A DNA stretch of 64,000 bases from Diphasiastrum complanatum (GCA_029204225.1 CM055095.1:65466625-65530624), one strand, 5' to 3'. Positions 19,501-34,500 are shown, counted from the stretch's first letter. The notes: generated from the sequence alone by a model not told the origin. Numbers and translations: made by a program.

Positions 19501-22500
19501 GAAGGTCGGGGAGGGGCATGGAGAGGAGAAGGTTGTGGAGTCGTTTGAACGGGAGTGTAACCAACAGGGGTCTAAATGGGAGAAAAAATGGGTGGAGTGG
19601 CCTGGCAAGAGGGATCACGATGCCATGAGTCCCCATAGGAGAAACGAGGTGTTGGGCAGTGGGTGCCGAAGACGGAAAAATGTGAGGGATGAGTATGGGG
19701 GTGCCGGGATAGTCAGGTGTGACAGATGCAAGAGTCGTAGTATCACGTGCCATGAGCGTTGCTTCCCGAGTTAGGGTTTCTCGAAGTAATCCTTGATACA
19801 TATGCGAGTGACATTGATGTGGGGGCGGTGCTGATGCAGAAGGGAAGGCCTATAGCCTTCGAGAGAAGGCCTAGCTATGGAGTATCATAACAACATAGTA
19901 AGCACACTATGAAAGCTTAAAAAAAACCAGCTATGGAGTAGAAGACAAAAGCAAGAGAGAGAGAACTTCAAAGCTCACACCAACTTAATGATTAGTAAAA
20001 GAGTAGGAGGGCGTGGAAGCCCCTCCAAGCCTAGGGCCACAAATAGCATGAAATGGATAGAGGTGGTGTCTTTCTTATTCTAGCTCTAGACCCCACATGG
20101 TCTTTAACCTACTTGCATTACTTGCCTAATTAACATAAGTGGGGTGTAGTATGTACATAAATGTTTTACCCCCATGTCTTATGCACAACTTACAAGTTAT
20201 AAGTATCCAAGCCAAAAGGGGCAAAATAGGCATTATATTTCAACACCCCCCCTTAATGGCTATTTTGTTCATACCAACACCTAGCATGCTACGAAACTTT
20301 TCAAACCTTTGTTTACTAAGTGCCTTAGTAAAGATATCCGCTGCCTGGTTGTTAGTATCACAATACTCGAGCTGAATTTCTCCACTTTGTAGCTTCTCTC
20401 GTAAGAAGTGTTGGTCCACCTCAATGTGCTTCGTACGAGCATGGTACACAGGATTCTTGGCTAGCTGGATACAACTCTGGCTATCACAATAAAGAATAGT
20501 AGGACCATCCTGTGGGATTTGCACCTCCCCACGAAGTCTCCTAAGCCATATAGCCTCGTAGGTAGCCTTCGCCACTGTGTGGATGATAAGGTGACGGTGG
20601 GCTATTTCTTGCTGCACCAAGAAATGGTTCCAGAACCATGCTTTCCGTCATCTGTGTACTCTATTCCATAACATGTTGTCCCCTTGACATACCTCAATAC
20701 CCTCTTAGCTGCTTTCCAATGGGCTTTAGTTGGGGAACTCATAAATTGGCTAGCTACACCAGCTGCATAGGAAATGTTTGGTCTCGAAGTGGTAAGATAA
20801 ATAAGGCTACCCACCAGCTGCCTATAAAGAGTCTCATCCACGAAAGGAGTGACATCATCCCTATACCTTCTCATTTGCTGCCTCAACGAATGTATGCGGA
20901 TCTTGTGAATCCAAAATAGTGGTCATATGTGCATAGTTTGTCTCCTCGTGTCCATGCTGTTGGGCTTGCCTTTGAGACTTACTGCTCTCTCCCTCATCCA
21001 ATATCAAACCATCCTGCACAGTTTGCCAATACCACTTGGGAAACTTCTTCCTTGCAGTTGGTGATGAAGACGGTGAATAGGACTCAACAACTTTGCCCCT
21101 TTCCTTCCGCTTTTCGGATGCACTCGTAGGAAATAGAAGCCTAAGGATCCAGGATCTTAACTATTCAATCACACAAAGCATTCTCAGAAAAAAGAGAGAG
21201 ATGGCTAGAAACCCTCTCGTAGAAACTCGTGGACAGCCAAGAAGAATAGTCAGTATTGCTTACAAAAGTGTCTCATACAAATGGGATGCACACATATATA
21301 TAGTCCAAGATGACTATCTAACTTCATGACTATTGGCTATCCAACTACTTGACTATTGGCTATCCAACTACTTGACTATTGACTATCTAACTTTCTATAA
21401 GCTACATAGAAAGAATAAGGTACCTCCAATATGTCAAGTCTGTTAGAAATAAATGACTATGCTTAAGTTAATCCATAGGTTACTTTGACCCAAAAGGTCG
21501 AGATTTGTGTAACCATGGGTATTTAGTTATTCAGGCCATCTTAAGTTTGTCTTAAGTTCAGTTGGACCCAATTTTGGTCATGTACTGACTCGTGGGTCCT
21601 TAGGGGCTAATTTTGTGGTTAACCTTAGGGTTTGGTGGCATTTGGTCACATCCAGGTAGAGTACTTAGATGCTCATTGTGTATTCCATTTTTACAGTTTG
21701 GCTAAGCATTGCTCTCCATTGCTCTTGTTGCTGTTTTCTCTTTCTCGCTCTTGCTTTCCTACATGGTATCAGAGCTACCGGATCTGCAGCAAGCTTGTTT
21801 GTTGGCGCCCTACCAGAAGAGGAGCTTCTCTGCTTTTTGTTGTGAAATTTCAGCATCTTGCTGATCTTTTCAAGTGGAGTTTGGATCAGCTTTTTTGTCT
21901 CTTTTCAGGTTAAAGGAGGGCGGCCATCAGAGATCTTGGAGGATCAATTTTTGGCACCCAAAAATCAAAATCTCAAATCTGATTTTTATGCAACCAGTTT
22001 TCAGCAAGTTTTGTTTGGAGGAGGGCGTCCAAAAATTTGCTACTGATTTTTGGTTGTGGTGTCTCCTTATCTTGCTTTTTTTGTTTTCAGGTTTGCATTT
22101 GTTTAGGAGGGCGCCCAAGATTCAGCAAACCCTATTCAGGGTTAGGTCAACTTGTGGCTGGAAATTTGCAGATTCTCAGCAAGTAGTAGGGCGCTTTCAA
22201 CAGCCCTATTGGAATGTGTGTTGATCACACTATTTAGCTTCCTAATTGGGTTTCGGTGTAGGCTTCAATTGAAGCTAACCTAATTTTCAAGAAGCTGGTT
22301 TTTTTGTGCAGAAAGCCATCCATCTATCTCTTATCTTTTGGGCACTTTGGTTGCAGATTGAAAGACATCTTGTGCTCCTACTTTCAGCACTTTGTTTGCT
22401 GCAAATTTTTGGGTAGATTTGGTTGTGGAAAGGCTCTCTTTCCTATCTACTACAAGTTGAAATTTTGTTGGAGGTAATGGCTAAAGAATCGGAAGCTATC

Positions 22501-25500
22501 GGTGTTGAAATAAATGCCTATTTTGCCCCTTAAGGCTTGTATACTTGTAACTTGTAAGTTGTGCATAAGACATGGGGGTAAAACATTTATGTACATAGTA
22601 CACCCCACTTGTGCTAATTAGGCAAGTAAATCAAGTAGGTTAAGGACCCATGTGGGTTCTAGAGCTAGAATTAGCAAGACACCACCTCTATACATAACAT
22701 GCTATATGTAGCCCAAACTTTGGAGGGGTTTCCACGCCCTTCTACACTTTGAATATTTATTCATGTTGTGTGAGCTTTGAAGTCCTCTCTCTCTTCTTTT
22801 GTGTTCTACTCCATAGCTGGTTTTCTGAAGCTTTGATAGTGTGCTTACTATGCTGTTATGATACTCCATAGCTAGGCCTTGGAATTTGACATGCTTATCA
22901 GAACTTTGTGATGATGATATCAGTGAGAGAGAAGATCCCTACCTATGAAGAAGTCTCTGGTCTCTTGTTACAGGAGGAGATGAGGAGAGTTAATCTCTCC
23001 AAGAGGGAAGATTTCCAGGAGCATGCCTTTGCTTCTAAGAAGAAGCAAAATCCAGCTAAGGATAAGAAGAAAGGTAAAGGCAAGAACAAAGGAACACCAC
23101 AAACACTTGAGCAAGGAATGGAGAACTTGCAGATGTCAGAAGCACAACCCTCCTCGAATACTTCTTCCACACCTCGAAGGAAGGGGAATTGCTATTACTG
23201 TGGTAATTATGGACACTTTGCTTTTGAGTGCAGGAAGAAGCTTGCAGACCAAAAGAAGGGCACAAAGAAGCAAGGAGGAAATGTTGTTGAGAGTGTTGCA
23301 AGAGAGGAGTAGAGTGACATAAGGCAAGCTGAGTTATTCTTTGTTGCATTGGCTTCACAAGCTACAACAGGTGGTTGGTACATTGACTCAGGTGCTTCAA
23401 AGCACATGACCCCTCATAGGGATTGGTTTGATACCTTTGTGGGGATTAGTGATGGACAAGAGGTGTGCCTAGGTGACAACTCAACAAACAAGGTCAAGGG
23501 AAAGGGCATAGTACCTGTAAAGCTTCCATCAGGAGAAGTCAAAGTCATTAAGAATGTCTTATATGTACCAGGACTTGCTAAAAATCTTCTTTCAGTAGGA
23601 GCTATCACTCAACAAAATATGAAAGTAGAATTTGATGCTACTTCTTGTCTTGTGTTGGACTTGAGTGATAATATGAAGGTTGTGGCCAAAGGGTTGCAGG
23701 AAGATAATCTATACAGGTTATACACTTCTATCCCTAGTCAACATGCTTATACAACAAAAGGAAGGGATGTGGATAGGTTGTGGCATGGGAGGTATGGACA
23801 TCTTGGCTACCAAAGCATGCAGGTGTTGAACCAGCATCATATGGTGGAGGGGCTTCCAGTTGTTAAGCCAAGCTCTTCGGTTTGCGAGGTTTGCGCTATG
23901 GGAAAACAACAAAGACATAAGTTTCCCAAGGAAAGCACCACTAGGGCAGCAGGCATATTTGACTTGATACATTCAGATTTGTGGGGGCCAACCCAAACAA
24001 AATCTGCAGGGGGGGCATATTACTTTATGACCTTTATTGATGACTTCTCACGCAAGATTTGGATTTATTTCTTGAAGTTAAAATCTGAAGCATTCAAGTA
24101 CTTCCTGCATTTCAAAGCTTTGGTAGAAGAACATTCAGGAAAGAAGATAAAGATGCTTAGGTCAGACGGTGGTGGAGAGTTCATTAAGACAGAATTTGTG
24201 GAATTCTGCAAGGCCAATGGGATCAAAAGGCAGCTTACAGCTCCTCATACCCCTCAGCAAAATGACGGAGCAGAGAGAAAGAACCGAACTATTGTGGAGT
24301 GTGCAAGGTGCATGCTCAAGGCAAAGGGGTTGCCCAACTCTTTTTGGGGCGAGGCAATGCACACAACAATGTTTCTGTTGAATAGAAGTCCAACAAAAGC
24401 TGTGGAAGGCAAGACTCCAGAAGAGGCATTTAGCGGCATTAAGCCCAAGGTAGGCGCTTTGCGAGTGTTTGGTTGTACGGCCTATGCCCATATTCCCAAG
24501 GATAATAGGAAGAAGCTGGATGCAAAATCAGCAAAGAGTATTTTCTTGGGATACAGTGAAGAAAGCAAAGCTTACAGACTTTACGATCTTACTAGCAAGA
24601 AAAGGATCATAAGTCGAGATGTGATCTTTGAAGAAGATCAAACGCCTCCTATAGAGGAACTTGAGATGGAGGATGGTACAAGTGAATTTGTGCCAATACT
24701 TGATGACCCACATCCATATATTGGGGAGCCTCAGGATGATCATATGAGTGATTAAGAGGAAGAATCCGAGGAGGCTACGAAGCGGAAGGAAAGGGGCAAA
24801 TCTGTTGAGTCCTATTCACCGTCTTCGTCACCAACTGCAAGGAAGAAGTTTCCCAAGTGGTATTGGCAAACTGTGCAGGATGGTTTGATATTGGATGAGG
24901 GAGAGAGCAGCAATCCAGGGGCTAGGAGGTCTCAAAGGCAAGCCCAGCAGCATGAACACCAGGAGACAAACTATGCACTTATGACTACTATTTTGGATTC
25001 ACAAGATCCACATACATTCGTTGAGGCAGCAGATGAGAAGGTATGGCAACATGCTATGCAAGAGGAGTACGACTCCATTCTCAAGAATGATACATGGGAT
25101 TTGGTGAAGTTACCAAAAGGGAAGCGTCCTATTGGCTGTAAGTGGGTCTACAGGACCAAATACAAATCTGATGGGAGCATCGAAAAGCATAAGGCAAGGC
25201 TGGTTGCTAAAGGCTATGCACAAAAGGAGGGCTTGGACTATGATGAGACGTTTGCATCGGTAGCTAAGATGACGTCTATCAGGTTGGTTTTAGCATTGGC
25301 TGCATTTTTTGGTTGGGAGGTCCATCAAATGGACGTGAAGAGTGCTTTTCTTAATGGACAGTTGGCTGAAGAAGTCTACATGGAACAGCCACAAGGTTTT
25401 GAGGCTAAGGGCAAGGAAAGTATGGTATGCAGGCTTAAGAAGGCCTTATATGGTTTGAAGCAGGCACCCAGGGCCTGGTATAGTCGTATTGACAACTATT

Positions 25501-28500
25501 TTGCCAAGGAGCAATTCATAAAGAGTTAGTCCGATTGCAACCTGTTCGTGAAGGAGGAAGATGGGAACGTTGTTTTGATAGTTCTCTATGTGGATGACTT
25601 GGTCATCACGGGTAACAATGGGCAGCTTATTGAAAAGGTGAAGGCTCATTTATCAAATGAGTTCGAGATGAAGGATTTGGGCTTAATCCACTATTGTCTT
25701 GGTTTGGAGGTTTGGAAAAAGGAAAACTGTGTGTTTATTTCCCAAGCCAACTATGCATGTGAAGTCTTGAACAGGTTCAACATGCAGGATTGCAAACCCG
25801 TTTCCACGCCCATTGATACCAGCTGTAAGCCATCCAGAGATGATGGCACTCCTTTTGTGGACGAGACTCTTTAGGCAGCTTGTGGGTAGCCTGATTTATC
25901 TCACCACTACGAGACCAGACATTTCCTATGCGGTTGGTGTAGCAAGCCAGTTCATGAGTTCTCCAACTGAAGCACATTGGAAAGCAACCAAGAGGGTTTT
26001 GAGGTATGTCAAAGGGACAACCTGCTATGGGATTGAGTACACAGATGACGGAAAGCTTCAGCTTGGAGGCTTTACTGATTCGGATTGGGCAGGTGATAGG
26101 GATGATCGAAAGTCGACCACAGGTTACACTTTTAACCTTGGTTCAGGGGCCATTTCTTGGTGTAGCAAGAAACAGCCCACAGTTACCTTATCATCGACAG
26201 AGGCTGAGTACAGGGCAGCGGCAAAAGTTACCTGCGAGGCAATATGGCTCAGGAGACTTCTTGGCGAGGTGCAGATTCCACAGGATGGTCCTACTATTCT
26301 TCAGTGTGACAGCCAGAGTTGCATCCAGCTTGCCAAAAATCCTGTGTACCATGCTCGTACGAAGCATATTGAGGTGGATCAACACTTCTTACGAGAGAAG
26401 ATACAAAGCGGAGAAATTCAGCTCGAGTACTGTGATACCGACGAACAAGCAACAGATATCTTTACTAAGGCACTTAGTAGAGAAAAATTTGAAAAGTTTC
26501 GTAGCATGCTAGGTGTTGGTATGAACAAAATAGCCATTGAGGGGGGGTGTTGAAATAAATGCCTATTTTGCCCCTTAAGGCTTGTATACTTGTAACTTGT
26601 AAGTTGTGCATAAGACATAGGGGTAAAACATTTATGTACATAGTACACCCCACTTGTGCTAATTAGGCAAGTAAATCAAGTAGGTTAAGGACCCATGTGG
26701 GTTCTAGAGCTAGAATTAGCAAGACACCACCTCTATACATAACATGCTATATGTAGCCCAAACTTTGGAGGGGTTTCCACGCCCTACTACACTTTGAACA
26801 TTCATTCATGTTGTGTGAGCTTTGAAGTCCTCTCTCTCTTGCTTTTGTGTTCTACTCCATAGCTGGTTTTCTGAAGCTTTCATAGTGTGCTTACTATGCT
26901 GTTATGATATTCCATAGCTAGGCCTTGGAATTTGACAATCGGTTCTTTGTTTAGTGAAGATCGGTTGGATGGCACAAACTACTCCTTGTGGAGTTACATG
27001 ATGAAGAATCTTCTCATAGCGAAAGGGCTGTGGGATTTGGTCAATGGTGATGAGGAAAGGCCTCCGTCTTTGCACCTCCTACACCTCGTGGATCATCATC
27101 ATCAACATCATCTTCTACATCTTCGGAAGAACAAAAGAAGTGGGATAGAAAGGATGCACAAGCACATTCTATGGTTGTTCTTGCTGTGAAAAGATCTATC
27201 TTACCTCATATTAGGTCTTGTAAGACATCTAAAAGTGCGTGGGATACACTTTATACTATGTATAGAGTCAAAAATCCAGCAAGAGTGGTGTATCTCAGAA
27301 ATCAACTTTTTTTGTTGAAGATGCAAGAAGGGGATCAAGTGACCAATTACTTGACGAAGATCAAGGATCTTCGTGAGGAGCTTCTCAATATTGATGAGAT
27401 AATTGAGGATGCTCAATTTGTTTCCATTACTCTCAATTCATTACCTTCATCTTATCTTCCATTTGTTTCATCTTTGAGTATCTGTCTTAGGGGACAACAA
27501 CTCTCCTTTGATGAACTTATTGGGTTGCTTCTTCAAGAGGAGCAAACGAGGCAAAACTTTGCAGGTGACACTCAACAAGATCAAGCTTTCTTCACGAAAG
27601 GCAAGGGCAAAGGCAAGTCAAAAGGAAAGGGAAATCCTCCTTCCAAGGATGAGCAAAAGCCCGTTGGAGGTCAAAATGTCAACACTCAAAAGAAGAAAGG
27701 GAAGTGCCATTATTGCAAAAGGTATGGGCACTTCATCAAGGATTGTAAGAAGAAGCTTGCGAAAGAGGAGAGTAAAGGAATTGATACTAGTGCTTCACTT
27801 GCTACTTTGGAGCAAGAGCTTGAAGCTAGTGGTGATCTCTTCAACCAAGACTATGCTTTTGTGTCTAATATTGCTTCTACTAGTACTACTACATCTATGA
27901 GGAATTTAGATTCTGTTTTGCAAGTTGCTGATTTTCAGCCCATTGAATGAGTGATTGATAGTGGTGCTACTCGTCATATGACTTCTCGTAAAGAAGGTTT
28001 CACTAAATTAGTGAAAGTGCAAAATGGAAGTAAGGTACAATGTGCGGATGATACATCTTATTCTATTCATGGAATTGGAATTGTAGCCATCATTTTGCCT
28101 AATGGTGAAGAAAAGTACATTAAGAATGTGTTTTATGTTCCGGGAATCAAGAAGAATCTTCTTTCGGTTTCAACTATGTTAAAGCAAGGACTAGTGGTTG
28201 AGTTCAAAGAAGATAAGTGTCTTGTCAAGGATCCTAAAAGATCACTCTTGAACAATGCATGCTGGCTTATTCATTATGGATACCCATGAGCGACGAATTC
28301 CCTCTACATGTCTTGTTGCTTCTACATCACAATCATTGGAGTTGGCTGAATTGTGGCACACAAGGTTGGGCATCTCAACTTTGCAAGTTTGAAGAAGCTG
28401 AAGACATTTAATATGGAAGAAGACATTCCTACTATTGAGCAGCCGGAAGGGCATGTATACGAGGGGTGCATACTTGGAAAGTTTCAAAGGAAACCTTTTC

Positions 28501-31500
28501 CAATTGATGGAACTATAAGGGTTCTTGATAAATTTGATTTGGTTCATAGTGATGTTTGTGGTCCAATGAGGACCGAATGACTTTTATTGATGACTTTTTC
28601 CGTTTTACATGGATCTATCCTATGAAGGCTAAATCGGAAGTTTTTCAACGTTTGAAAGATTTTCTAGCAATGGTGGAAAATCAGTTTGGGCATTCTTTGA
28701 AGACCCTATGCACCGATCGAGGAGGGGAATACATTAAGAATACGTTTGGTGCATTTCTTCGAGAAAAGGGAATTCTACATCAAATGACAACTCCCTATAT
28801 GCCTCAACAAAATGGTGTTGCCGAGCGAAAGAATCGCACACTTATAGAGATGTTGCATGCTCAAAGCAAAGGGGCTGCCTCACAAGTTTTGGGCTGAAGT
28901 GGTTATAATGACAACATACATAAGCAATCGTTGTCCTACTAAAGCATTGAAAGTATTAACTCCTTATGAAGTTTGGTATGGAAAGAAGCCTACAATCTCT
29001 CACTTTCGCATTTTTGGTTGTACGGCTTATGCTTTTGTTCCAAATAAACTTCGGACAAAGCTTGAGGATAAAGGAGTTAAATGCATTTTTGTTGGCTATA
29101 GTCGTGAAAGCAAAGGCTATATGCTGTTCAATTTGAGCACTAACAAGATTATTGTTAGTCATGATGTGCATTTTGATGAAAAGAATTCATTGGATGTGGC
29201 CCCAACTCATATCTTGAAAGGGGACAGCCCACATAGTGTGAATGTTGAAGTGTTTCCAGATTTGGTACCATCCTCTATTGCTGGAGATAAGGGGCAGCAA
29301 TCAACCAGTTTCGACCTGCCCAACACCTCAACCAGTTTCGACCTGCCCAACACCTCATCAAGTTTAGAGCCTAATGTTTATCAAGAACCGCCCGTTGTTG
29401 CTCAAAATCAGCTTGCAGGAACCGTTGGATAGCAAGGACCAGTTTGGAAGATCTTGGACAGCCAAGTACGGTGTCGGAGGATCTTGGACAACAAATTGTA
29501 AGAAGAGACATGGCTGTTGGACAGCCCAAAACAGTTCCATGGTGGCTGTTGTCGACTTTGCGGGACAATAAAGTAAGTTCATTTTATGATGGAAAGACAC
29601 GTGCCTCTACAAAATCAGTGGACTATGCTGATTTTTCAGATTTTTCTCTTACATCTCATAGAGATGTTGCAGAAGAACCTGTTTTCTATGAGCAGGCCAA
29701 GGGAGTAAAATGTTGGGAGGATGCGATGCAAGATGAGTATGACTCACTTATGAAGAACCAGATTTGGGTTCTTGTTGATCTTCCTCATGGGAAGAAGGCA
29801 ATTGGTTCTAAATGGGTATACAAAATCAAGTATAAGGCAGATGGCACCATTGAAAGGTACAAGGCAAGGCTCGTTGCCAAAGGCTATGCTCAGCAAAAGG
29901 GGATTGATTATGAGGAGACTTTTTCTCCTACTGCTCGAATGACTACCGTGAGGGTAGTAACCTCTTTGGCTGCCCACTTTGGTTGGCGTTTGCGGCAACT
30001 TGACATAAAGACAACATTCCTCAATGGTGATCTCAATGAGGAAGTGTACTTTCAACAACTTACTGGTTTTATTGGTTGAAGGCCAAGAAGATAAATTTTG
30101 TCTTCTCAAGAAGGCACTTTATGGACTGAAGCAAGCTCCGAGGATGTGGTATCAGAATATACATGCCTACTTTTGTGATCGTGGGTTTACTAATAGTGCT
30201 AGCGAATCTACTCTTTATGTCAAGCATACTTCAGATTATATCATCGTTATTTTGCTTTACGTTGATGATATTATTATTACGGGAAGTAATGAGCAGCAGA
30301 TTGATGCCGTAATACTTGATCTTGGTATGGTTTTTGAAACCTCAGATTTAGGCCTATTGCACTTTTATCTTGGTCTTGAATTTGTACAAGGGGCTGAAAT
30401 TTTCATCTCTCAAAAACGTTACATTGGGCAGATTTTGAAGCGGTTCAAGATGGAAGATTGCAAGCCGGTTGCTACACCTATGGAGACAGGTCTGAAATTA
30501 AGTAGTCAAGGTGATGGTGGATCATTTGACACTACTTTATATTTTCAAGCTATTGGCTGTCTCATTTACCTATGTAATTCAAGACCGGACATTTCTTATA
30601 GTGTCTCACTCATGAGTCAATTCATGCATGCCCCGATGACATCACATTGGAAAGCGTTGAAGAGGATCTTTCGATATCTTCAAGGAACAAGAAGTCATGG
30701 ACTGGTTTTTCCTGCTTGTGATGATGCATGTTTGGTTGGTTTTAGTGACTCGGATTGGGGTGGAGATCAAGACACTAGACGCTCTACAAGTGGACATTGC
30801 TTTTTCTATGGAAATTCTGCAATTTCGTGGTCAAGTAAAAGCAGCCCACTGTTGCTACTTCTTTTAGTGAGGCAGAATATAGAGCGATATTTTCGGCCAC
30901 AACAGAGTGTTTATGGCTGAGAAGACTACTTGTTGACATGAAGTTTGGCGAGCTCTCAGCCACTCTTATCTTGAGTGATAGTCAAAGTGCTATTGCCATT
31001 GCACGGAATCCAGTTTTTCATGCGAGGACGAAGCACATCGAGATCCATTATCACTTTGTTCGGGAGAGACTTCATGATGGCGACTTTTTACTTGAATATT
31101 GTCCTACGGAGGATAATATTGCGGACCTCTTCACTAAGGCGTTGCCTAGAGTCTTATTTGAAGCTTTATGCAAAGCTTTAAATTTGACACCACGTCTTGG
31201 TTTTTTTACATAGTGAAGATTTCAGTTTTTGCATTGTCATTTAAGGAGGGTGTTAGAAATAAATGGATATGCTAAAGTTAATCCATAGGTTACTCTGACC
31301 CAAAAGGTCGAGATTTGTGTAACCATGGGTATTTAGTTATTTAGGCCATCTTAAGTTTGTCTTAAGTTCAGTTGGATCCAATTTCGGTCATGTACTGACT
31401 TGTGGGTCCTTAGGGGTCTAATTTTGTTTAGGGGCCCTATCTTGACTTTTGGGGGTGCCCTACATTTAGTAGGTGGTTAACCTTAGGGTTTGGTGGCATT

Positions 31501-34500
31501 TGGTCACATCCAGGTAGAGTACTTAGATGCTCATTGTGTATTCCATTTTTACAGTTTGGCTAAGCATTGCTCTCCATTGCTCTTGTTGCTGTTTTCTCTC
31601 TCTCTCTCTTAGAGTTGGGCGCCCAGCCTCTTCTCTTTTGATTGATAACTAGATCTTGGTGACTTGACTCTTGCTTTCCTACAAAGTTGGGGTACTTAAT
31701 GTCACAATTAGGCCGAGTGGACCCATGAGTCCCTACCAAGTTAATTTCATAATAACTTAGCTAACTCTAAGTTTAGTAGGCCTAATATAATATATGACCA
31801 TGGTTACACAACTCTCGACCTTTTGGGTCAAAGTAACCTATGGTAATGTAAGCAATTCCATTTACATTCCAACACCCTCCGTAAATGGAAATGCATAACA
31901 TAACATGAAGTAACTTCTTGAAAGAGAAAATTGCAACTTGTTGTCCGAACTTCATGTCGCCTAATAAACTTCGCATCGAAGTAGTCGAAATCTCATCCCC
32001 AATCATGTCCAACATATAAAAGGAAAAGAATGCGTAATAATAAAGCATCAAGTCGAAGGGTGAGGATTTGCATGCTTCATCTGAACTAGAGAACCAACAT
32101 AAACTCGACAATAAGTCAAAACATGGACTTGTGATCCATTATAGGCTCCCACATCATTTGAAAAAACTTCTTACCATAAGGACAATAAAAAAGAGTATCA
32201 AACTCTTTTGGCATCACATCCTCCCAAACCTTACCATCAATGACTTGCTCACATAGAATAGGCAATGTACCAACATCATGATGAAGAGTAAGTGTAGAAC
32301 CAAAAAAATCAGCAAGAGGTATTGATTTTAAAGAGGCATGTGCCTTCCCTTCGTAGTAAGACATTTCTTTGTTGTCCTGCAAAGTCTCCAATAGCCGACA
32401 AGGAACTGTTATGGGCTGTTCAACACTTTGCTGCCCAAAGTGTTCCCAGCATGGACCATGTTGTCCATAATCTTCCGCATGCTGTTCCTGAAGCATAATG
32501 GACTGCTCATGATGTAAAATGGGCTGTAAATGACCAAAAGAAGATGACTGAACCTCCTGTCCAACGTCTTCATCAAAACTAGGCAAACTATCAAGAGATG
32601 CATCAACGATGGCGTCATCAAAGCTGTCCCTCGAAGAGGCATGGGATGACATAGAAGATTCTTCAACAAATGCTCTCTTAACACTTTGAACAAAAGTACT
32701 AATTGACACATGTTGACTCCCTCCTCAATTAGTACAAAAAGGTTCCAAAGAGTGGTCGAATTTTTCAGCCTTTGCTAAAACATCAAATTGAAAAGGTTTC
32801 GCATGAAACTTTTCACTAATGCATCCATCACATGCATCAACATGCGGTGACTTGAAAAAAGAAGATTGCTTCAACATCTACTCAATGTATCGTTGTTGAG
32901 AGATGAAGATTCTAGCTTTTGCTTGATTCGAGTGGATTTGCTTGTTTGAAATCTAATCTGATTGTTAAAACAGGAAAAGCTATTCAGATCACCAATCTTA
33001 AGATCCATTTGGATATGAGATATCAGAGAAAATATCAAAAATCGGTCAAATCTGCCAGATTTGGTCAAAAAGAGGCAAAAAGCGTCATCAGAGCTTAGAA
33101 CTTTTTACCCTCTTTCAGGAAACCTTCGCCGAGTTGCAGACACCTTCGGTTTTGCTCACAGAACCTTCAGTTTGAAGGGCGAAGATTAATTCCCAGCAGA
33201 TTTCCAGAAACATCAGAAAAACCGTCAAAAAACACCAAAAAATCATCAAAACCCTAAAAATACAAAAAAAGAACCTTCGCCCGATTCACTGTGCACAGGT
33301 GTGATTCAGATCTATCTACTGCCAGGTCGATGAAGAATAATACCAAAAATAGAAAGGGTTTCAGAGGATCAGTTGTCATATTGCCATATTTTTGTCAAAA
33401 AAGTTACTTTTTTGCAAAATTACCAGTATTATTCTTGATCCTTCGCCAGAACCTTCGCCGAGTTTCCAAAACATTCTATTTATAGTAAAATACTATTTTT
33501 GAGTTCGGCGAAGATTCTTCTTGATCAGATTATAGAAAATCTTGAATTTTACCCTCGCCAACCATCAGAAACTGTATTTCCTTGTGTCATAAACCTTCGC
33601 CCGTTTTTCCATAATTGTATCTGTGTCAGATCTTTCACCTGAGAGGTCGTCGAAGGTTATTTCCCAAGAAATCATCAAAAAAAATGTTCAGAGAGTTTTT
33701 TGCCCAAAATAGTACTATTGAACCTTCGCCGAGCCAATCTTCGCCTAGTGAACCTTCGCCAGACCTATTTTAAGTTTCTAATTTTCCAGATCAAGTCTCT
33801 GTCAAAATTTGGATCAAATCTGATATATTTTGAATTGGATTCTGAGAGATTTATCATTTTTGAGAAGTTGGGCGCAACATCATAGGAGGTCTTTTCATCA
33901 AAATGAACATCACGACTCACTATGATTTTATTAGTATCCATATTAAACAACCTATAACCCTTGCTTTTGCTACTATAGCCAACAAATATGCATTTAACTC
34001 CTTTATCATCAAGCTTGGATCTTAGCTTATCGGGAATGAAAGCATAAGCCGTGCAACCAAAGATGCGTAAGTGAGAAACAATAGGCTTCTTACCATACCA
34101 AACTTCATAAGGAGTTATTACCTTCAAGGCTTTAGTAGGACACCGATTACTAATGTAAGCCGCTGTTATAACCGCTTCAGCCCAAAACTTGTGAGGTAGG
34201 CCCTTTGCCTTGAGCATGCATCGAGCCATCTCCTTGATAGTGCGATTCTTTCTTTCGGCAACACCATTTTGTTAAGGTGTGTAAGGGGTTGTCATTTGAT
34301 GATGGATACCGTTGCTTTGAAGATTCTTTATATATTCCCCTCTTTAGTCGGTGCGTAAGATCTTCAAAGAGTGCCCAAACTGGTTTTCTATCATTGCTAG
34401 AAAATCCTTAAAGCGTTGAAAAACTTCAGATTTTGCCTTCATAGGATAAATTCATGTAAATCTTGAAAGGTCATCAATAAAAGTAACAAAGTACTTACAC

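Larger units (their letters stand above)
22503..26937 (+). mobile_element. copia element C2, youngest of the nest
   Basis: Complete ends: 5' LTR 22503-22891 and 3' LTR 26548-26937, flanked by perfect ATCGG duplications (22498-22502 and 26938-26942). A polypurine tract (ATTGAGGGGGGG, 26536-26547) precedes the 3' LTR. The primer site after the 5' LTR is poor (TGCTTATCAGAAC). The first two thirds of gag are missing. Protease, integrase, RT and RNase H are present but interrupted, so it could only have moved with help. It disrupts the gag of C3. Confidence 0.92.
21441..31683 (+). mobile_element. copia element C3, with C2 nested inside
   Basis: This + strand Ty1/copia element is flanked by AAGTC (21436-21440) and AAGTT (31684-31688), a 5-bp duplication with one later change. 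The 5' LTR is 21441-21763, the PBS 21764-21776, the gag start codon 22477-22479, and the 3' LTR 31251-31683 after the purine tract AAGGAGGG. C2 is inserted eight to nine codons into gag. Gag, protease, integrase, RT and RNase H are all recognisable but carry several stops and frameshifts. The 5' LTR lacks two stretches (about 45 and 60 bp) present in the 3' LTR. Confidence 0.9.
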
